Part shown: piece by piece, positions 8,197 to 16,729 of the stretch
Layout of the letters: each line of letters opens with the position of its first letter
Position numbering within the stretch: position 1 is the stretch's first letter
From: Sphaerisporangium viridialbum
Lineage (GTDB): Bacteria; Actinomycetota; Actinomycetes; Streptosporangiales; Streptosporangiaceae
Direction of reading: 5' to 3'
Assembly: GCF_049674955.1 (NCBI RefSeq)
Contig: NZ_CP187232.1
Span: 4,774,001-4,838,000 of the forward strand
Length of the DNA: 64,000 bases
Position numbers and translations under genes: made by a program
The notes under the pieces: generated by a model
What the model saw: the letters and a program-made list of their open reading frames with translations, nothing else
What the model was told of the DNA's origin: nothing
Database searches by the model: none

Positions 8197-9620
8197 CTGC
8201 TCCGGATGACCGTCTCGATGCGCCGCTGTCGCGGATGATCGCCGTGATCCTCCTCGGCGGGCTGCTCGGCATCCTCAACAGCACGATGGTCGCCGTCGGC
8301 ACCGGCACCCTGGCCACCGCGTTCGGCACCTCGCTGAGCACGATCGGCTGGGCCTCCACCGGCTTCCTGCTGGCCGTCACGGCCACCATCCCCTTCACCA
8401 CCTGGGCCGTCGACCGGTTCGGCGGCAAGAGGCTGTGGCTGTACGGCCTGACCGTGTTCCTGGCCGGATCGCTCGCCGCGGGGCTCGCCTGGGACGTCGG
8501 CAGCCTGATCGTCTTCCGTGTGGTGCAGGGCGCCGGCGCCGGCATCCTCGACCCGCTCGTCCTGATCCTGCTGGCGCGCGCCGCCGGCCCCCACCGCGCC
8601 GGGCGGGTGATGGGCCTGATGGGCGTGGTCCTCTCCCTCGGCCCGGTCCTCGGCCCGATCGCGGGCGGGCTCACCCTCAACGTCCTGCCGTGGCGCTGGA
8701 TGTTCCTGCTCAGCGTGCCCGTCGCCCTCATCGCCATCGTGCTCGCCATACGGGTGGTGCCCGCCGACCCGCCGCCAGAGCGGCAGCCGCGTGCCCGGCT
8801 CGACGTCATCGGCCTGACCTTGATCGGCCCGGGCTTCGCGGCCCTCGTCCTGGCCCTGTCGCGGACGGCCGAGCACGGGACGTTCTCCGCCTGGCAGGTG
8901 CTCTCCCCCCTGGCCGCCGGCGCCGCGCTGCTGATCGGCTACACCGCGCACGCGCTCCGCGCCCGGCGTACGCGGCCCCTGATCGACCTGCGGCTGTTCG
9001 CCAACCGCGGCTTCACGGCGAGCGTCGCCATCATGGCCCTCGTCGGCCTCGCGACCTTCGCCACCCTGTTCGCGCTGCCGCTGTACTACCAGCGGGCGCA
9101 CGGGTACGGCGCGCTCGCCGCCGGGCTGCTGATGGCGCCGGTGGGCCTCGGCGGCGCCATCGCCATGCCCCTGGCCGGACGGGTGTCAGACCGGCTCGGC
9201 GCCCGCGGGCCGGCCTGCGGCGGCGCGCTCGCGGCCGTACTCAGCGGGCTGGGCCTCACCCTGATCGGAGCGGAGACCGCGGTGCCGTGGCCCGTGCTGG
9301 CCGCCCTCGTCATGGGCCTCGGCCTCGGCTTCGTCGGCGCGCCCACGATGGGATCGCTGTACAGGACGCTGCCCGCGCCGCTGGTGGCACAGGGCAGCTC
9401 GGTGCTCTACATGCTCAACCAGCTCGGCGCCGCGATCGGCATCGCCGTCGTCACGCTCATCCTGCAGACCAGCGACGACCTGATGCGCGGCTTCCACGGC
9501 ATCTACTGGTTCGCCGTCGCCATGATCGCGGTCGTGCTGGCCGCCATCCCGCTCCTGCCCGGCCGGCCCGGGGCGCCCGCCGTCCAGGACGCGCCCGCGA
9601 TGTCCGGGAGGACACCCTGA
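8187..9620 (+). CDS. MFS efflux transporter, DHA2 type
   Basis: A 477-aa polytopic membrane protein. Helix 1 has GGLLGILNSTMVAVGTGTLA, loop 2-3 has WAVDRFGGKRLW, and helix 5 has the antiporter motif C-like VLGPIAGGLTLN followed by LPWRWMFLLSVP. The loop between helices 6 and 7 and the later TRPLIDLRLFANRGF segment are typical of EmrB/QacA proteins. Regulation by the divergent TetR protein is likely. It belongs to a different DHA2 branch from the three QacA-like pumps at 2790, 53759 and 63513. Confidence 0.93.
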   Translation: MSSTAPDDRLDAPLSRMIAVILLGGLLGILNSTMVAVGTGTLATAFGTSLSTIGWASTGFLLAVTATIPFTTWAVDRFGGKRLWLYGLTVFLAGSLAAGLAWDVGSLIVFRVVQGAGAGILDPLVLILLARAAGPHRAGRVMGLMGVVLSLGPVLGPIAGGLTLNVLPWRWMFLLSVPVALIAIVLAIRVVPADPPPERQPRARLDVIGLTLIGPGFAALVLALSRTAEHGTFSAWQVLSPLAAGAALLIGYTAHALRARRTRPLIDLRLFANRGFTASVAIMALVGLATFATLFALPLYYQRAHGYGALAAGLLMAPVGLGGAIAMPLAGRVSDRLGARGPACGGALAAVLSGLGLTLIGAETAVPWPVLAALVMGLGLGFVGAPTMGSLYRTLPAPLVAQGSSVLYMLNQLGAAIGIAVVTLILQTSDDLMRGFHGIYWFAVAMIAVVLAAIPLLPGRPGAPAVQDAPAMSGRTP

Positions 9621-9626
9621 TGCCGG

Positions 9627-9995
9627 TCAGGCGAGCACGGCGAGCGCGTAGCCCGCGGCGGCGGCCAGGACTCCGAGGAGGATGCCGCCCACGGCGTTGA
9701 GCCCGGCCGCGAGGAACGAACCCTCCTCCAGCAGGCGCGTCGTCTCGAAGCCGAAGGTGCTGAAGGTGGTGAGTGCCCCGCAGACGCCGGGGCCGACGAA
9801 GATCGGGACCTCCTGGGGGATGTGAAGCCTTGTTCCCAGGCCGATGAGGAATCCTAGGACGAGCGAGCCGACGAGGTTGACGGTGAACGTGCCCCAGGGG
9901 AAGACGGTGTCGTGGCGCTTCTGGATGAAGCGGTCAAGGAGGTACCGGGCGGGCGCGCCGAGGGCTCCCCCGGCGAAGACGAGCAGCACCGTCAT
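9627..9995 (-). CDS. crcB: Fluoride channel CrcB/Fluc subunit
   Basis: A 122-aa four-helix membrane protein that exports fluoride passively as a dual-topology dimer. It shows the family motifs GGALGAPARYLLDR near the N-terminus, FPWGTFTVNLVGSLVLGF in helix 2, and GVCGALTTFSTFGFE in helix 3, where the TTFSTF segment carries the fluoride-lining residues. Its ATG overlaps the stop of the DUF190 gene by 4 bp. It is the last gene of a three-gene operon with a second crcB at 10345-10911, so the working channel may be a heterodimer. Confidence 0.95.
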   Translation of the reverse strand: MTVLLVFAGGALGAPARYLLDRFIQKRHDTVFPWGTFTVNLVGSLVLGFLIGLGTRLHIPQEVPIFVGPGVCGALTTFSTFGFETTRLLEEGSFLAAGLNAVGGILLGVLAAAAGYALAVLA

Positions 9996-10348
9996 CCGCC
10001 GGCCTCGCTCTCGGCATTCCTGCCGACGTAGCGGTAGACGTCCACCGGATCCACGATCACCAGGCCTTCGGTCACGAGCGCGTCCAGCTCCGCCATGAAT
10101 TCGTTGATCTTGTGCTCGGCGTCCACGATGACGATCGCCACCGGCAGGTCCTCACTGAGCGACAGCAGCCTGGTGGTGTGGATCAGCGAGGACGCGCCGA
10201 AGCCCTCGACCCCGCGGAACACGCTGGCACCGGCCAGGCCATGCCGGTGAGCGCGGTGCACGATCTCGGTGTACAGCGGCCGGTGCCGGTACTGGTCCGT
10301 CTCACCGATGAAGATCGTCAGGCGGACGGCCCTGCCGTGCAGTCTCAT
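9992..10348 (-). CDS. DUF190 (PII-like) protein in fluoride operon
   Basis: A 118-aa soluble protein of the DUF190 family, which has a PII-like ferredoxin fold. Blocks seen are AVRLTIFIGETDQYRHRPLY, GLAGASVFRGVEGFGASSLI and LPVAIVIVDAEHKINEFMAE. DUF190 genes are often placed with crcB. By analogy to PII proteins a nucleotide-sensing role in the channel is possible, but this is inference. The ATG at 10348 has GGAG upstream and overlaps the end of the first crcB by 4 bp; the longer reading up to 10660 would only duplicate crcB coding. Confidence 0.92.
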   Translation of the reverse strand: MRLHGRAVRLTIFIGETDQYRHRPLYTEIVHRAHRHGLAGASVFRGVEGFGASSLIHTTRLLSLSEDLPVAIVIVDAEHKINEFMAELDALVTEGLVIVDPVDVYRYVGRNAESEAGG

Positions 10349-10911
10349 CGGGAACTCCTCTCGCCAGAGCGTCGTATCGGGCTGCCGGCCAGGGCGCGGG
10401 CCAGCGCCATCCCGCACCAGACCGCCACCAGCCCGGCCAGCAGGCTGCCGGCCGCGTACGAATCGGCCACGGCCCAGTGTCCGCCACGGGCGAGCTGCAG
10501 GATCTCGGTGGTGAAGGTGGAGAACGTCGTGTAGCCCCCGAGGAAGCCGACCCCGAGAAAGGGCCGCACATAACGGCTCGGCGGCCACACGTCCAGGACG
10601 AACACCATCAGCAGGCCCAGCGCGAAGCAGCCGGTCACGTTGATCAGGAAGGTCGCCCACGGGAACCCCCCGGCGGGGGTCGGGATCGCCCGGCCCACCA
10701 GATAGCGGGCGACGCTGCCGAGCCCACCGCCCAGGGCGATCACCAGGAGCACGCTCGCGGCCCCTCCCGTACGCCTCCCGGGACGGGCCTCGAAGACGTC
10801 GCGCTCCGGATGCGCCCGCTCGTCGGCGACGTCGACGTCCGAGTCGATCGGCAGGTCACTCCCGCTCGGGGCGTCCGCCTCGGACGGCTCCCCAGACGGA
10901 TGCGCTGTCAC
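10345..10911 (-). CDS. crcB: Fluoride channel CrcB/Fluc subunit, N-terminally extended
   Basis: A 188-aa protein whose last 125 residues are a full CrcB domain: GGGLGSVARYLVGR, FPWATFLINVTGCFALGLLM and GVGFLGGYTTFSTFTTE. About 60 hydrophilic, Asp/Glu-rich residues precede the first helix, which is longer than usual. GTG 10911 is chosen because GGAAGGGAG lies upstream; the frame stays open to 11058, so the extension could be longer still. It heads the crcB-DUF190-crcB operon, and all junctions are 4-bp overlaps. I do not recognise a fluoride riboswitch upstream. Confidence 0.92.
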   Translation of the reverse strand: MTAHPSGEPSEADAPSGSDLPIDSDVDVADERAHPERDVFEARPGRRTGGAASVLLVIALGGGLGSVARYLVGRAIPTPAGGFPWATFLINVTGCFALGLLMVFVLDVWPPSRYVRPFLGVGFLGGYTTFSTFTTEILQLARGGHWAVADSYAAGSLLAGLVAVWCGMALARALAGSPIRRSGERSSR

Positions 10912-11612
10912 ACGCCACTCCCTTCCGTGATGGACCATGCTCCCGCACGCGTCGGCCGGCACGTTACGGGTGCGGCGGCGCGCGGGCACCATGATGTGGC
11001 CGTCAGGAGGTCTCATGAAGTGCCCCCACTCAATGCCTGACGGATCGTCAGGAACCATCAGCCGGGAGGCGGTTCGGGCGGCGGCTGTGCGGGCAGCGGC
11101 ACCGTCCCGGCGGGATCCATCGCCGTAGCAGGCAGTCTACCGCCGGGGCGGTTCTGGGCCCGCGGCTCGGGTGAGGCGGGCGGGCGGCGAGGGCGCGCAG
11201 GTGCCTCGCTGGATACGATAGGATCTCCCGGTGGTACCGGCTGAACCACGCCACCGCGGCCCGTCTGGACCCCTTCACCGTCCACCGCCGCGCGTGCTTC
11301 GCCAGGGTGCCGTCTCGCGGTGAGGTTCACCTCCACCGCGTCTTCCACCGGGTCCCGCGTCCTTCGCGACCACACCGGTCGCCATGCCCGCCCACCCAGG
11401 CGTCCCTTCCACCGACCTGGGCGAGCGGCAGGTACGTCCCTCCCCCGGGCAGCCCTCGACCATGCCCGCAGGCTCCTTCGGCGACCCGCGGGGATGGTCC
11501 CCCTCGACGAACCAGCGCGACACAGCGCTGGTCGCACCCTGGCAACCCTCGCGACAGGGCGGGCCGCTCCGGCATGCCCTGAAGCTCGGCATGCCTCGAA
11601 AAGGAGCACTCG
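10912..11612. other. 701-bp region without a recognised gene
   Basis: Divergent upstream regions of the crcB operon and of the LLM gene at 11613. Open frames exist on both strands but they read as low-complexity Arg/Pro/Gly shadows with no family motif. A good ribosome binding site (AAGGAG) sits just before 11613. Nothing else could be supported. Confidence 0.5.
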
Positions 11613-12488
11613 ATGAAACTCGGTCTCACCTGCCCCCGCTTCAGCTGGCCCGGCGGCGACGCCGCCATCGCCGGGAAGTTCGCGGCCGTCGCGCGCGGCG
11701 CGGACGAAGCCGGCCTGCACAGCCTCTGGGTGATGGACCACCACTTCCAGATCCCCAACTTCGGCGCCACGGAGGACCCGATGCTGGAGGCGTACACCGC
11801 CCTGGCCTACGCCGCCGCCCTCACCAGCCGGGTCACGCTCGGCACGCTCGTCACCGGCGCCACCTACCGCGAGCCCGGCATGCTGGTGAAGCAGGTCACC
11901 ACCCTGGACACGCTGTCCGGCGGTCGCGCCGTCCTCGGGATCGGCGCCGGCTGGTACGAGCAGGAGGCCCGCGGCCTGGGCTACCGCTTCCCGCCACTGG
12001 CCGAGCGCTTCGAGCGACTGGAGGAGACGCTCCAGATCGCCCGGCAGATGTGGAGCGACGAGGACAAGCCCTACCAGGGACGGCACCACACGCTGGAGCG
12101 GACCCTCAACTCGCCGCAGGCCCTCTCCAGGCCGCACCCCCAGATCCTGGTCGGCGGCAGCGGGGAGAAGAAGACACTCCGTCTCGTCGCCGAGTACGCC
12201 GACGCCTGCAACCTGTTCTTCGGCGCCGACGTGCCGCACAAGCTCGGCGTGCTGCGCGCGCACTGCGAGCGCCTCGGACGGCCCTTCGAGGCCATCGAGA
12301 AGACGCTCCACATGCGCGTGGCCGACGGGCAGAGCGTCGACGAGAGCGTCCAGCGCTGCGGCGAGCTGGCGGCCCTCGGCGTCGACCACGTCATCGTGGC
12401 CTTCGGCGACGCCGCCGCCGACACCTCACTGGCCCACCTCGCCGCACTCGCCCCGCAGGTCTCCCTGATCACCCCAGCGGGCCGCTGA
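11613..12488 (+). CDS. LLM-class F420-dependent oxidoreductase (TIGR03560-like)
   Basis: A 291-aa luciferase-like barrel. The start has AAGGAG ten bases upstream. Blocks include HSLWVMDHHFQIPNFG, where DHHF is the motif after strand 2, VTLGTLVTGATYREPGMLVK, TLDTLSGGRAVLGIGAGW, and the late GVDHVIVAFGDA. This pattern fits the actinobacterial group with a D-H-(H/L) motif and the GAGW F420-contact loop. It is separate from the methyltransferase that follows by 57 bp. Substrate unknown. Confidence 0.92.
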   Translation: MKLGLTCPRFSWPGGDAAIAGKFAAVARGADEAGLHSLWVMDHHFQIPNFGATEDPMLEAYTALAYAAALTSRVTLGTLVTGATYREPGMLVKQVTTLDTLSGGRAVLGIGAGWYEQEARGLGYRFPPLAERFERLEETLQIARQMWSDEDKPYQGRHHTLERTLNSPQALSRPHPQILVGGSGEKKTLRLVAEYADACNLFFGADVPHKLGVLRAHCERLGRPFEAIEKTLHMRVADGQSVDESVQRCGELAALGVDHVIVAFGDAAADTSLAHLAALAPQVSLITPAGR

Positions 12489-12545
12489 CCGGCGTCCACC
12501 GAGCCCGGCGCCGTTCTTGTCGGTGCCGGGTGACACGATGCGCGG

Positions 12546-13220
12546 ATGCTGGAAGACAACACCGCGTCGATCGCGTCCTTCTGGGATGCCGCCGCCTCCT
12601 CCTTCGACGACGAGGCCGACCACGGTCTTCGTGATCCCGAGGTCAGGGCCGCGTGGGCGGAGCGGCTGCGTTCGTGGCTGCCTCCGTCCCCGGCCGACGT
12701 CCTCGACCTCGGCTGCGGCACCGGTTCCCTGACCCTGTTGCTGGCCGAGCAGGGGCACCGGCCGGTGGGGGTCGATCTGTCGCCGCTCATGGCCGAGCAT
12801 GCCAGGCGCAAGCTCACCGCGGCGGGCTTCGAGGTGACGACGCTGGTGGGCGACGCGCGCGACCCGCCCGCGGAGGCGGGGGCGGGGGCGGGGGCGTCAT
12901 ACGATGTGATCCTTTCCCGCCACCTGCTGTGGACCCTGCCCGATCCCGAGGGGGCCCTGCGCCGCTGGGCCGGCCTGCTGCGGCCGGGCGGGCGCCTGGT
13001 CCTCATCGAGGGCCGCTGGGCCGCCCCTGCCGAGCACGGCGACCGGCCCGTCTACGGGGAGGCCACGTCACTGCCGTGGATGGGCGGGGTGGGGGCCGAG
13101 CGTCTCCTGCGGGCGCTGCTGCCGATCGCCGCGCACTCCCGCGTCGAGCCGCTCACCGATCCCCGCCTGTGGGGTCGCCCGATCCACGACGAGAGGTACG
13201 CCGTCATCGCCCACCCGTGA
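12546..13220 (+). CDS. Class I SAM-dependent methyltransferase
   Basis: A 224-aa cytoplasmic methyltransferase. The SAM-binding glycine motif VLDLGCGTGSLTLLLAE lies at about residues 52-68, motif II acidic residue in VGVDLS follows, and motif IV/V is YDVILSRHLLWTLPDPEGAL. The H-L-L-W-T-L-P element is common in Ubi/Methyltransf_11 proteins of unknown substrate. A tract of repeated GGGGGC encodes E-A-G-A-G-A-G-A-S near residue 113. There is no ribosome binding site, so it may be leaderless. Confidence 0.9.
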   Translation: MLEDNTASIASFWDAAASSFDDEADHGLRDPEVRAAWAERLRSWLPPSPADVLDLGCGTGSLTLLLAEQGHRPVGVDLSPLMAEHARRKLTAAGFEVTTLVGDARDPPAEAGAGAGASYDVILSRHLLWTLPDPEGALRRWAGLLRPGGRLVLIEGRWAAPAEHGDRPVYGEATSLPWMGGVGAERLLRALLPIAAHSRVEPLTDPRLWGRPIHDERYAVIAHP

Positions 13221-13445
13221 AAGCAGGGTTCGACGCCGACCCGGCCAGTCCGCCCATGAACGCATGGTGAGGCCACCACGGCCGTACGCGGGCCCCCGGA
13301 CCAGGCGACCTGGCCCCAGGCGGCCCCGCGCGCGGGCGCAGGAGGAAAATCATGAATTGTTCGCGGGGGGATGTCCGGGGCGGGGCCGTAGTCTCGACGT
13401 CTCTGGTGAGAGGCACCGAACGGGTGCCGGCGGAGAGGAGAGATC

Positions 13446-13862
13446 GTGAAGTACATGATCTTGACTTACGGGTCGCAGCAGGACTACGACGGCATGGCGG
13501 GGAAGACCACAGGGACGCCGGCCTGGTCCGCGGAGGACTTCGCGGCGATGGGCGCGTTCATGGAGTCGTTCAACAAGGACCTGGAGGAGTCCGGCGAGCT
13601 CGTCGAGACGCGAGCGCTGGCCGCTCCGGTCCACACCAGGAGGCTCGGGTCGCGGGGCGGCGTTCCGGTCGTGACGGACGGTCCGTACGCCGAGACCCAG
13701 GAGGTCCTGGCCGGTTACTGGATCGTGGAATGTGAGAGCTTCGATCGGGCGACCGAGATCGCCGCCCGGCTGGAGCGCTGCCCGGCTCCTGACCACGTGG
13801 CCGCGAGGGCCTACGCGGACGTACGGCCGATCGCGGAATCCCAGGCCGAGCTGGACCTCTGA
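13446..13862 (+). CDS. YCII-related (DGPF) protein
   Basis: A 138-aa soluble protein. The N-terminal KYMILTYGSQQDY, the DGPYAETQEVLAGYWIVECE block and the closing ADVRPIAE place it in the YCII/DGPF family. These proteins have a dimeric alpha/beta barrel fold and are often beside ECF sigma genes; no sigma gene is adjacent here. GTG 13446 has AGGAGAGATC upstream. A second member is at 55570-55932. Its biochemical role is unknown. Confidence 0.9.
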   Translation: MKYMILTYGSQQDYDGMAGKTTGTPAWSAEDFAAMGAFMESFNKDLEESGELVETRALAAPVHTRRLGSRGGVPVVTDGPYAETQEVLAGYWIVECESFDRATEIAARLERCPAPDHVAARAYADVRPIAESQAELDL

Positions 13863-14105
13863 CCCTTTCGTGCCCGACACCGAGGTCGAGGACCTGCCGC
13901 GCCGGCCGGCGCCTCAGGTCCTCGGCGCGGTCGTACGGCGGCCGCGAGGAAGGTTTTGGGCGGACCCACTGCGGGCGGCCCGCCGCGGCCGGAGGATACG
14001 CCGCACCGGTCCCGCCATCGCCCGGCCGACCCCGTCCACCAGAGTAAAGTCCCAGCCTAGAACGCCCGGAAACGGTGCTCTCGACCCACCAGGAGACCAC
14101 GCACA

Positions 14106-14975
14106 TTGTCCGAGAAACGCGATCACGCCGAAGCCCTCGCCGACAGGGGCCGCCTCGACCTGCGAGCCGACTGCGAGCGCTGCTTCGCGCTGTGCTGCGT
14201 CGCGCCGGCCTTCTCGGCCTCGGCGGACTTCGCGATCGACAAGGCGGCCGGGCAGGCCTGCCCGAACCTGCGCCCTGACTTCCGCTGCGGCATCCACGAC
14301 GGCCTCAGGCAGCGGGGCTTTCCGGGGTGCACCGTCTACGACTGCTTCGGCGCGGGGCAGAAGGTCGCCCAGGTCACCTTCGGCGGGCGCGACTGGCGGC
14401 GGGCCCCGGGAACCGCCAGGCGGATGTTCGAGGTGTTCACGGTCATGCGGCACCTCCACGAGCTGCTCTGGTACCTGGCGGAGGCGCTGACGCTGGAGCC
14501 GGCCAGGCCGATCCACGGCGAGCTGAGCCTCGCGTACGACCGCACAGAACGCCTCACCCTCGACGAGCCCGGCGCGCTCGCGGAGCTGGACGTGGCCGCG
14601 CACCGGCAGGAGGTCAACGCCCTGCTGCTGCGCGCGAGCGAGCTGGTGCGGGCCGGAGCCGGCCGCAGGAGGAAGGATCGCAGAGGAGCCGACCTCATCG
14701 GGGCCGACCTCCGAGGCGCCGACCTCAGAGGCGCCAGCCTGCGCGGGGCCTACCTCATCGGAGCCGATCTCACGGGCGCCGACCTGAGGATGGCCGACCT
14801 CATCGGGGCCGACCTCCGGGACGCGAACCTCAGCGGCGCCGACCTCACCGGGAGCATCTTCCTCATCCAGTCCCAGCTCCACGCCGCCAGGGGCGACGCG
14901 GGCACGAGGCTCCCTCCCCCGCTCACCCACCCGGCGCACTGGGAGATCGGCTCCCCCGCGGCGGGTCAGGTGTAG
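14106..14975 (+). CDS. Cys-rich N-terminal domain plus pentapeptide-repeat protein
   Basis: A 289-aa protein with two parts. Residues about 22-80 are rich in Cys: C-E-R-C-F-A-L-C-C, then C-P, R-C-G-I-H, G-C-T-V-Y-D-C. The spacing suggests a bound metal or iron-sulfur cluster, as in YkgJ-like domains. Residues about 192-262 contain roughly fourteen pentapeptide repeats of the A-D-L-x-G type (GADLIGADLRGADLRGASLR). The TTG start at 14106 has AGGAG upstream. The 3' end overlaps the convergent deaminase gene by 10 bp. Similar two-part proteins occur in actinobacteria without known function. Confidence 0.88.
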   Translation: MSEKRDHAEALADRGRLDLRADCERCFALCCVAPAFSASADFAIDKAAGQACPNLRPDFRCGIHDGLRQRGFPGCTVYDCFGAGQKVAQVTFGGRDWRRAPGTARRMFEVFTVMRHLHELLWYLAEALTLEPARPIHGELSLAYDRTERLTLDEPGALAELDVAAHRQEVNALLLRASELVRAGAGRRRKDRRGADLIGADLRGADLRGASLRGAYLIGADLTGADLRMADLIGADLRDANLSGADLTGSIFLIQSQLHAARGDAGTRLPPPLTHPAHWEIGSPAAGQV

Positions 14976-15391
14976 TAGCCCTCGACCGGCACTCGCGCCT
15001 CGTCGAACAGCGCCGGGCCCTCCTGGCGCGCGCCCGCGGCGGCGGCGGCCGGCTTGAGGCCGGTGAGCTGCTCGGTGGAGAGCGCGAAGACGACGCGGCC
15101 GAGGCCGGACCGTTCGATCGCGCCCGCGCACATGCCGCACGGCTGGCAGCTGGTGTACATCGTGGTGGCGGCGGCGGTCGCGGGGTCGAGCTCGCGGGCC
15201 GCCCACCTGGCCAGCTTCAGCTCGGGGTGGGCGGTGATGTCGCCGTCGGTGAGCACCGTGTTGTGGTCTTCTACGAGCACGGTGCCGTCCGGGCCCGCCA
15301 GCAGCGACCCGAACGGCGGGTTCCCGCCCGCCCTGGCCGCGCTCGCGAGCTCGATGGCCCTGCGGAGAAGGCGTTCGTCGTCGTGTGTCAC
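14966..15391 (-). CDS. Nucleoside/cytidine deaminase family protein
   Basis: A 141-aa zinc-dependent hydrolase of the CMP/dCMP-deaminase superfamily. The zinc site appears as HPELK (H-x-E) near residue 59 and TSCQPCGMCAGAI (P-C-x-x-C) near residue 85. The NPPFGSLLAGPDG motif of the tRNA-adenosine/guanine deaminase branch lies near residue 25. Most relatives have HAE; the HPE form is a mild deviation. GTG 15391 is used because it overlaps the stop of the LLM gene at 15388 (GTGA), giving a coupled two-gene operon. The substrate could be a purine base or nucleoside. Confidence 0.9.
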   Translation of the reverse strand: MTHDDERLLRRAIELASAARAGGNPPFGSLLAGPDGTVLVEDHNTVLTDGDITAHPELKLARWAARELDPATAAATTMYTSCQPCGMCAGAIERSGLGRVVFALSTEQLTGLKPAAAAAGARQEGPALFDEARVPVEGYYT

Positions 15392-16257
15392 TGTCGCTCC
15401 GTTCGTGGGTTTCGCGCGCCGAGGTCCCAGCGGGCGGACACGGCCGCGAGCGCCTGCCACGCCGTCCGCGGGTGGCAGGTCTCGCGCGGGTCGCCGTTGA
15501 AGGGGTCGAGCACGACGGTTCCGGCGCCGAGAAGGCGCAGCCGTTCGAGGTCGTCGGCGATCTGGTCGATCGTGCCCTCGCCGGCGAGCCGTTCCGGGCC
15601 GGTGACCTGCGACTCGGTGAGCCGCAGGGCGATGCGGGGGGCCAGCGCCGGGACGGGCCGTCCGAGCTCGGCCGCGACGGCCTTCAGCCGGTCCACGGAC
15701 TCGGCCAGCCAGCCGGGGGTGAACCGCAGGGGGTGCCAGGCGTCTCCGAGGCGTACCGCCCGGCGCAGGGCCGCGTCGCTGTTGCCGCCCACCCAGATCG
15801 GTATGTGCCCGCTTCGGTAGTCCTTGTCGTCCTCCCAGGCGGCGCGCACCGCGCGGAGGTGGTCGTCGGTCAGCCTCCCGCGCCGCTCGAAGGGGACTCC
15901 GAGGGCCTCGAACTCCTGCCGGGCCCAGCCGACGCCCACGCCGAGGACCAGCCGATCACCGCTGAGCCGGTTGAGGTTGGCGGCCATGCGGGCGATGAGC
16001 AGCGGGTGCCGGTACGGCACGACGAGCACGGTGGTCCCGAGCCGGATCCGGTGGGTGACGCCGGCCAGCCACGCCAGCGTGGTGAAGGGCTCGTAGAACG
16101 GCGCCGGGTACTGCTCGGCGACGTCGGGCGTCACCGCGACGTGGTCGGAGACCATCAGCAGGTCGAAGCCCAGGCCCTCGACCGTCTGCGCCCAGCTCCG
16201 CAGCACGTCAGGGTCGGTGCCAGGCCCGAAGTTCGGAACGTTCACCCCTATTTGCAC
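15388..16257 (-). CDS. LLM-class F420-dependent oxidoreductase (TIGR03619-like)
   Basis: A 289-aa luciferase-like barrel enzyme. It shows MQIGVNVPNFGPGTDPDVLR at the N-terminus, LLMVSDHVAVTPDV, RIRLGTTVLVVPYRHPLLIA, LSGDRLVLGVGVGWARQEFE and IPIWVGGNSDAALRRAVRLG. The first gene of an operon with the deaminase, to which it is joined by a 4-bp overlap. It is divergent from the broken AsnC regulator at 16351, which may once have controlled it. Substrate unknown. Confidence 0.92.
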   Translation of the reverse strand: MQIGVNVPNFGPGTDPDVLRSWAQTVEGLGFDLLMVSDHVAVTPDVAEQYPAPFYEPFTTLAWLAGVTHRIRLGTTVLVVPYRHPLLIARMAANLNRLSGDRLVLGVGVGWARQEFEALGVPFERRGRLTDDHLRAVRAAWEDDKDYRSGHIPIWVGGNSDAALRRAVRLGDAWHPLRFTPGWLAESVDRLKAVAAELGRPVPALAPRIALRLTESQVTGPERLAGEGTIDQIADDLERLRLLGAGTVVLDPFNGDPRETCHPRTAWQALAAVSARWDLGARNPRTERQ

Positions 16258-16350
16258 TGGTCAAGGCTATCGAGTGATCACTTGCGGCCGGAAGGGGCTT
16301 CTCCCGGCGTACCGGCCGATCAGCCGTGGATCTGCCGGTATCTTTGCCCG

Positions 16351-16728
16351 ATGACCGAGAGTCTTGACGCCACCGACTGGTCGATCCTGGTCGAGGTGCA
16401 GCGGGACGGCCGCATCCCGCTCACCGAGCTCGGCCGGCGGAGGCGCTGAGGTTGACCCTTGGTGAAGGTCGGTCTGGCCGTGCTCGCCGTGGTGCGCCTC
16501 AAGTACCCGGGGAGCCGGCACGAGCCCCTGCACCGGCTGCTCGCCGAGCGCTTCGAGATCCTGGAGTGCCTGCGGACCACCGGCGACGACTGCTACACGC
16601 TGAAGGTGGCCGCCGCCTCGATGGCCCACCTCGAACAGCTGGTCAACGAGCTGGCGCAGCTCGGCAGCACGACCACCAGCATCGTGTACAGCCAGACACT
16701 CTCCTACCGCGGCCCCCAGGGGCCCTAG
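16351..16728 (+). pseudogene. Lrp/AsnC family regulator, broken
   Basis: The first 33 codons (DATDWSILVEVQRDGRIPLT, then E-L-G-R-R) are the start of an AsnC helix-turn-helix domain. They end at TGA 16447-16449, followed by a second in-frame TGA. From about 16459 the same frame resumes with the ligand-binding (RAM) domain: GLAVLAVVRLKYPGSRHEPL and GDDCYTLKVAAASMAHLEQL. The recognition helix and linker, roughly 35-40 residues, are missing. This is an internal deletion plus stops, not a simple frameshift. It is divergent from the LLM-deaminase operon. Confidence 0.82.
16711..16724. terminator. Hairpin at end of AsnC remnant
   Basis: GGCCCC-CA-GGGGCC is a perfect 6-bp stem at the junction of two convergent genes. 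No T-run follows. Tentative. Confidence 0.3.
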
Positions 16729-16729
16729 C

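Noticed and set aside
10912..11300. Fluoride riboswitch before crcB
   Set aside because: I could not find the conserved core by eye. A covariance-model search would decide.
11058..12389. 443-codon minus strand frame
   Set aside because: It is antisense to the LLM gene at 11613 and shows only compositional Val/Gly/Asp/Arg runs.
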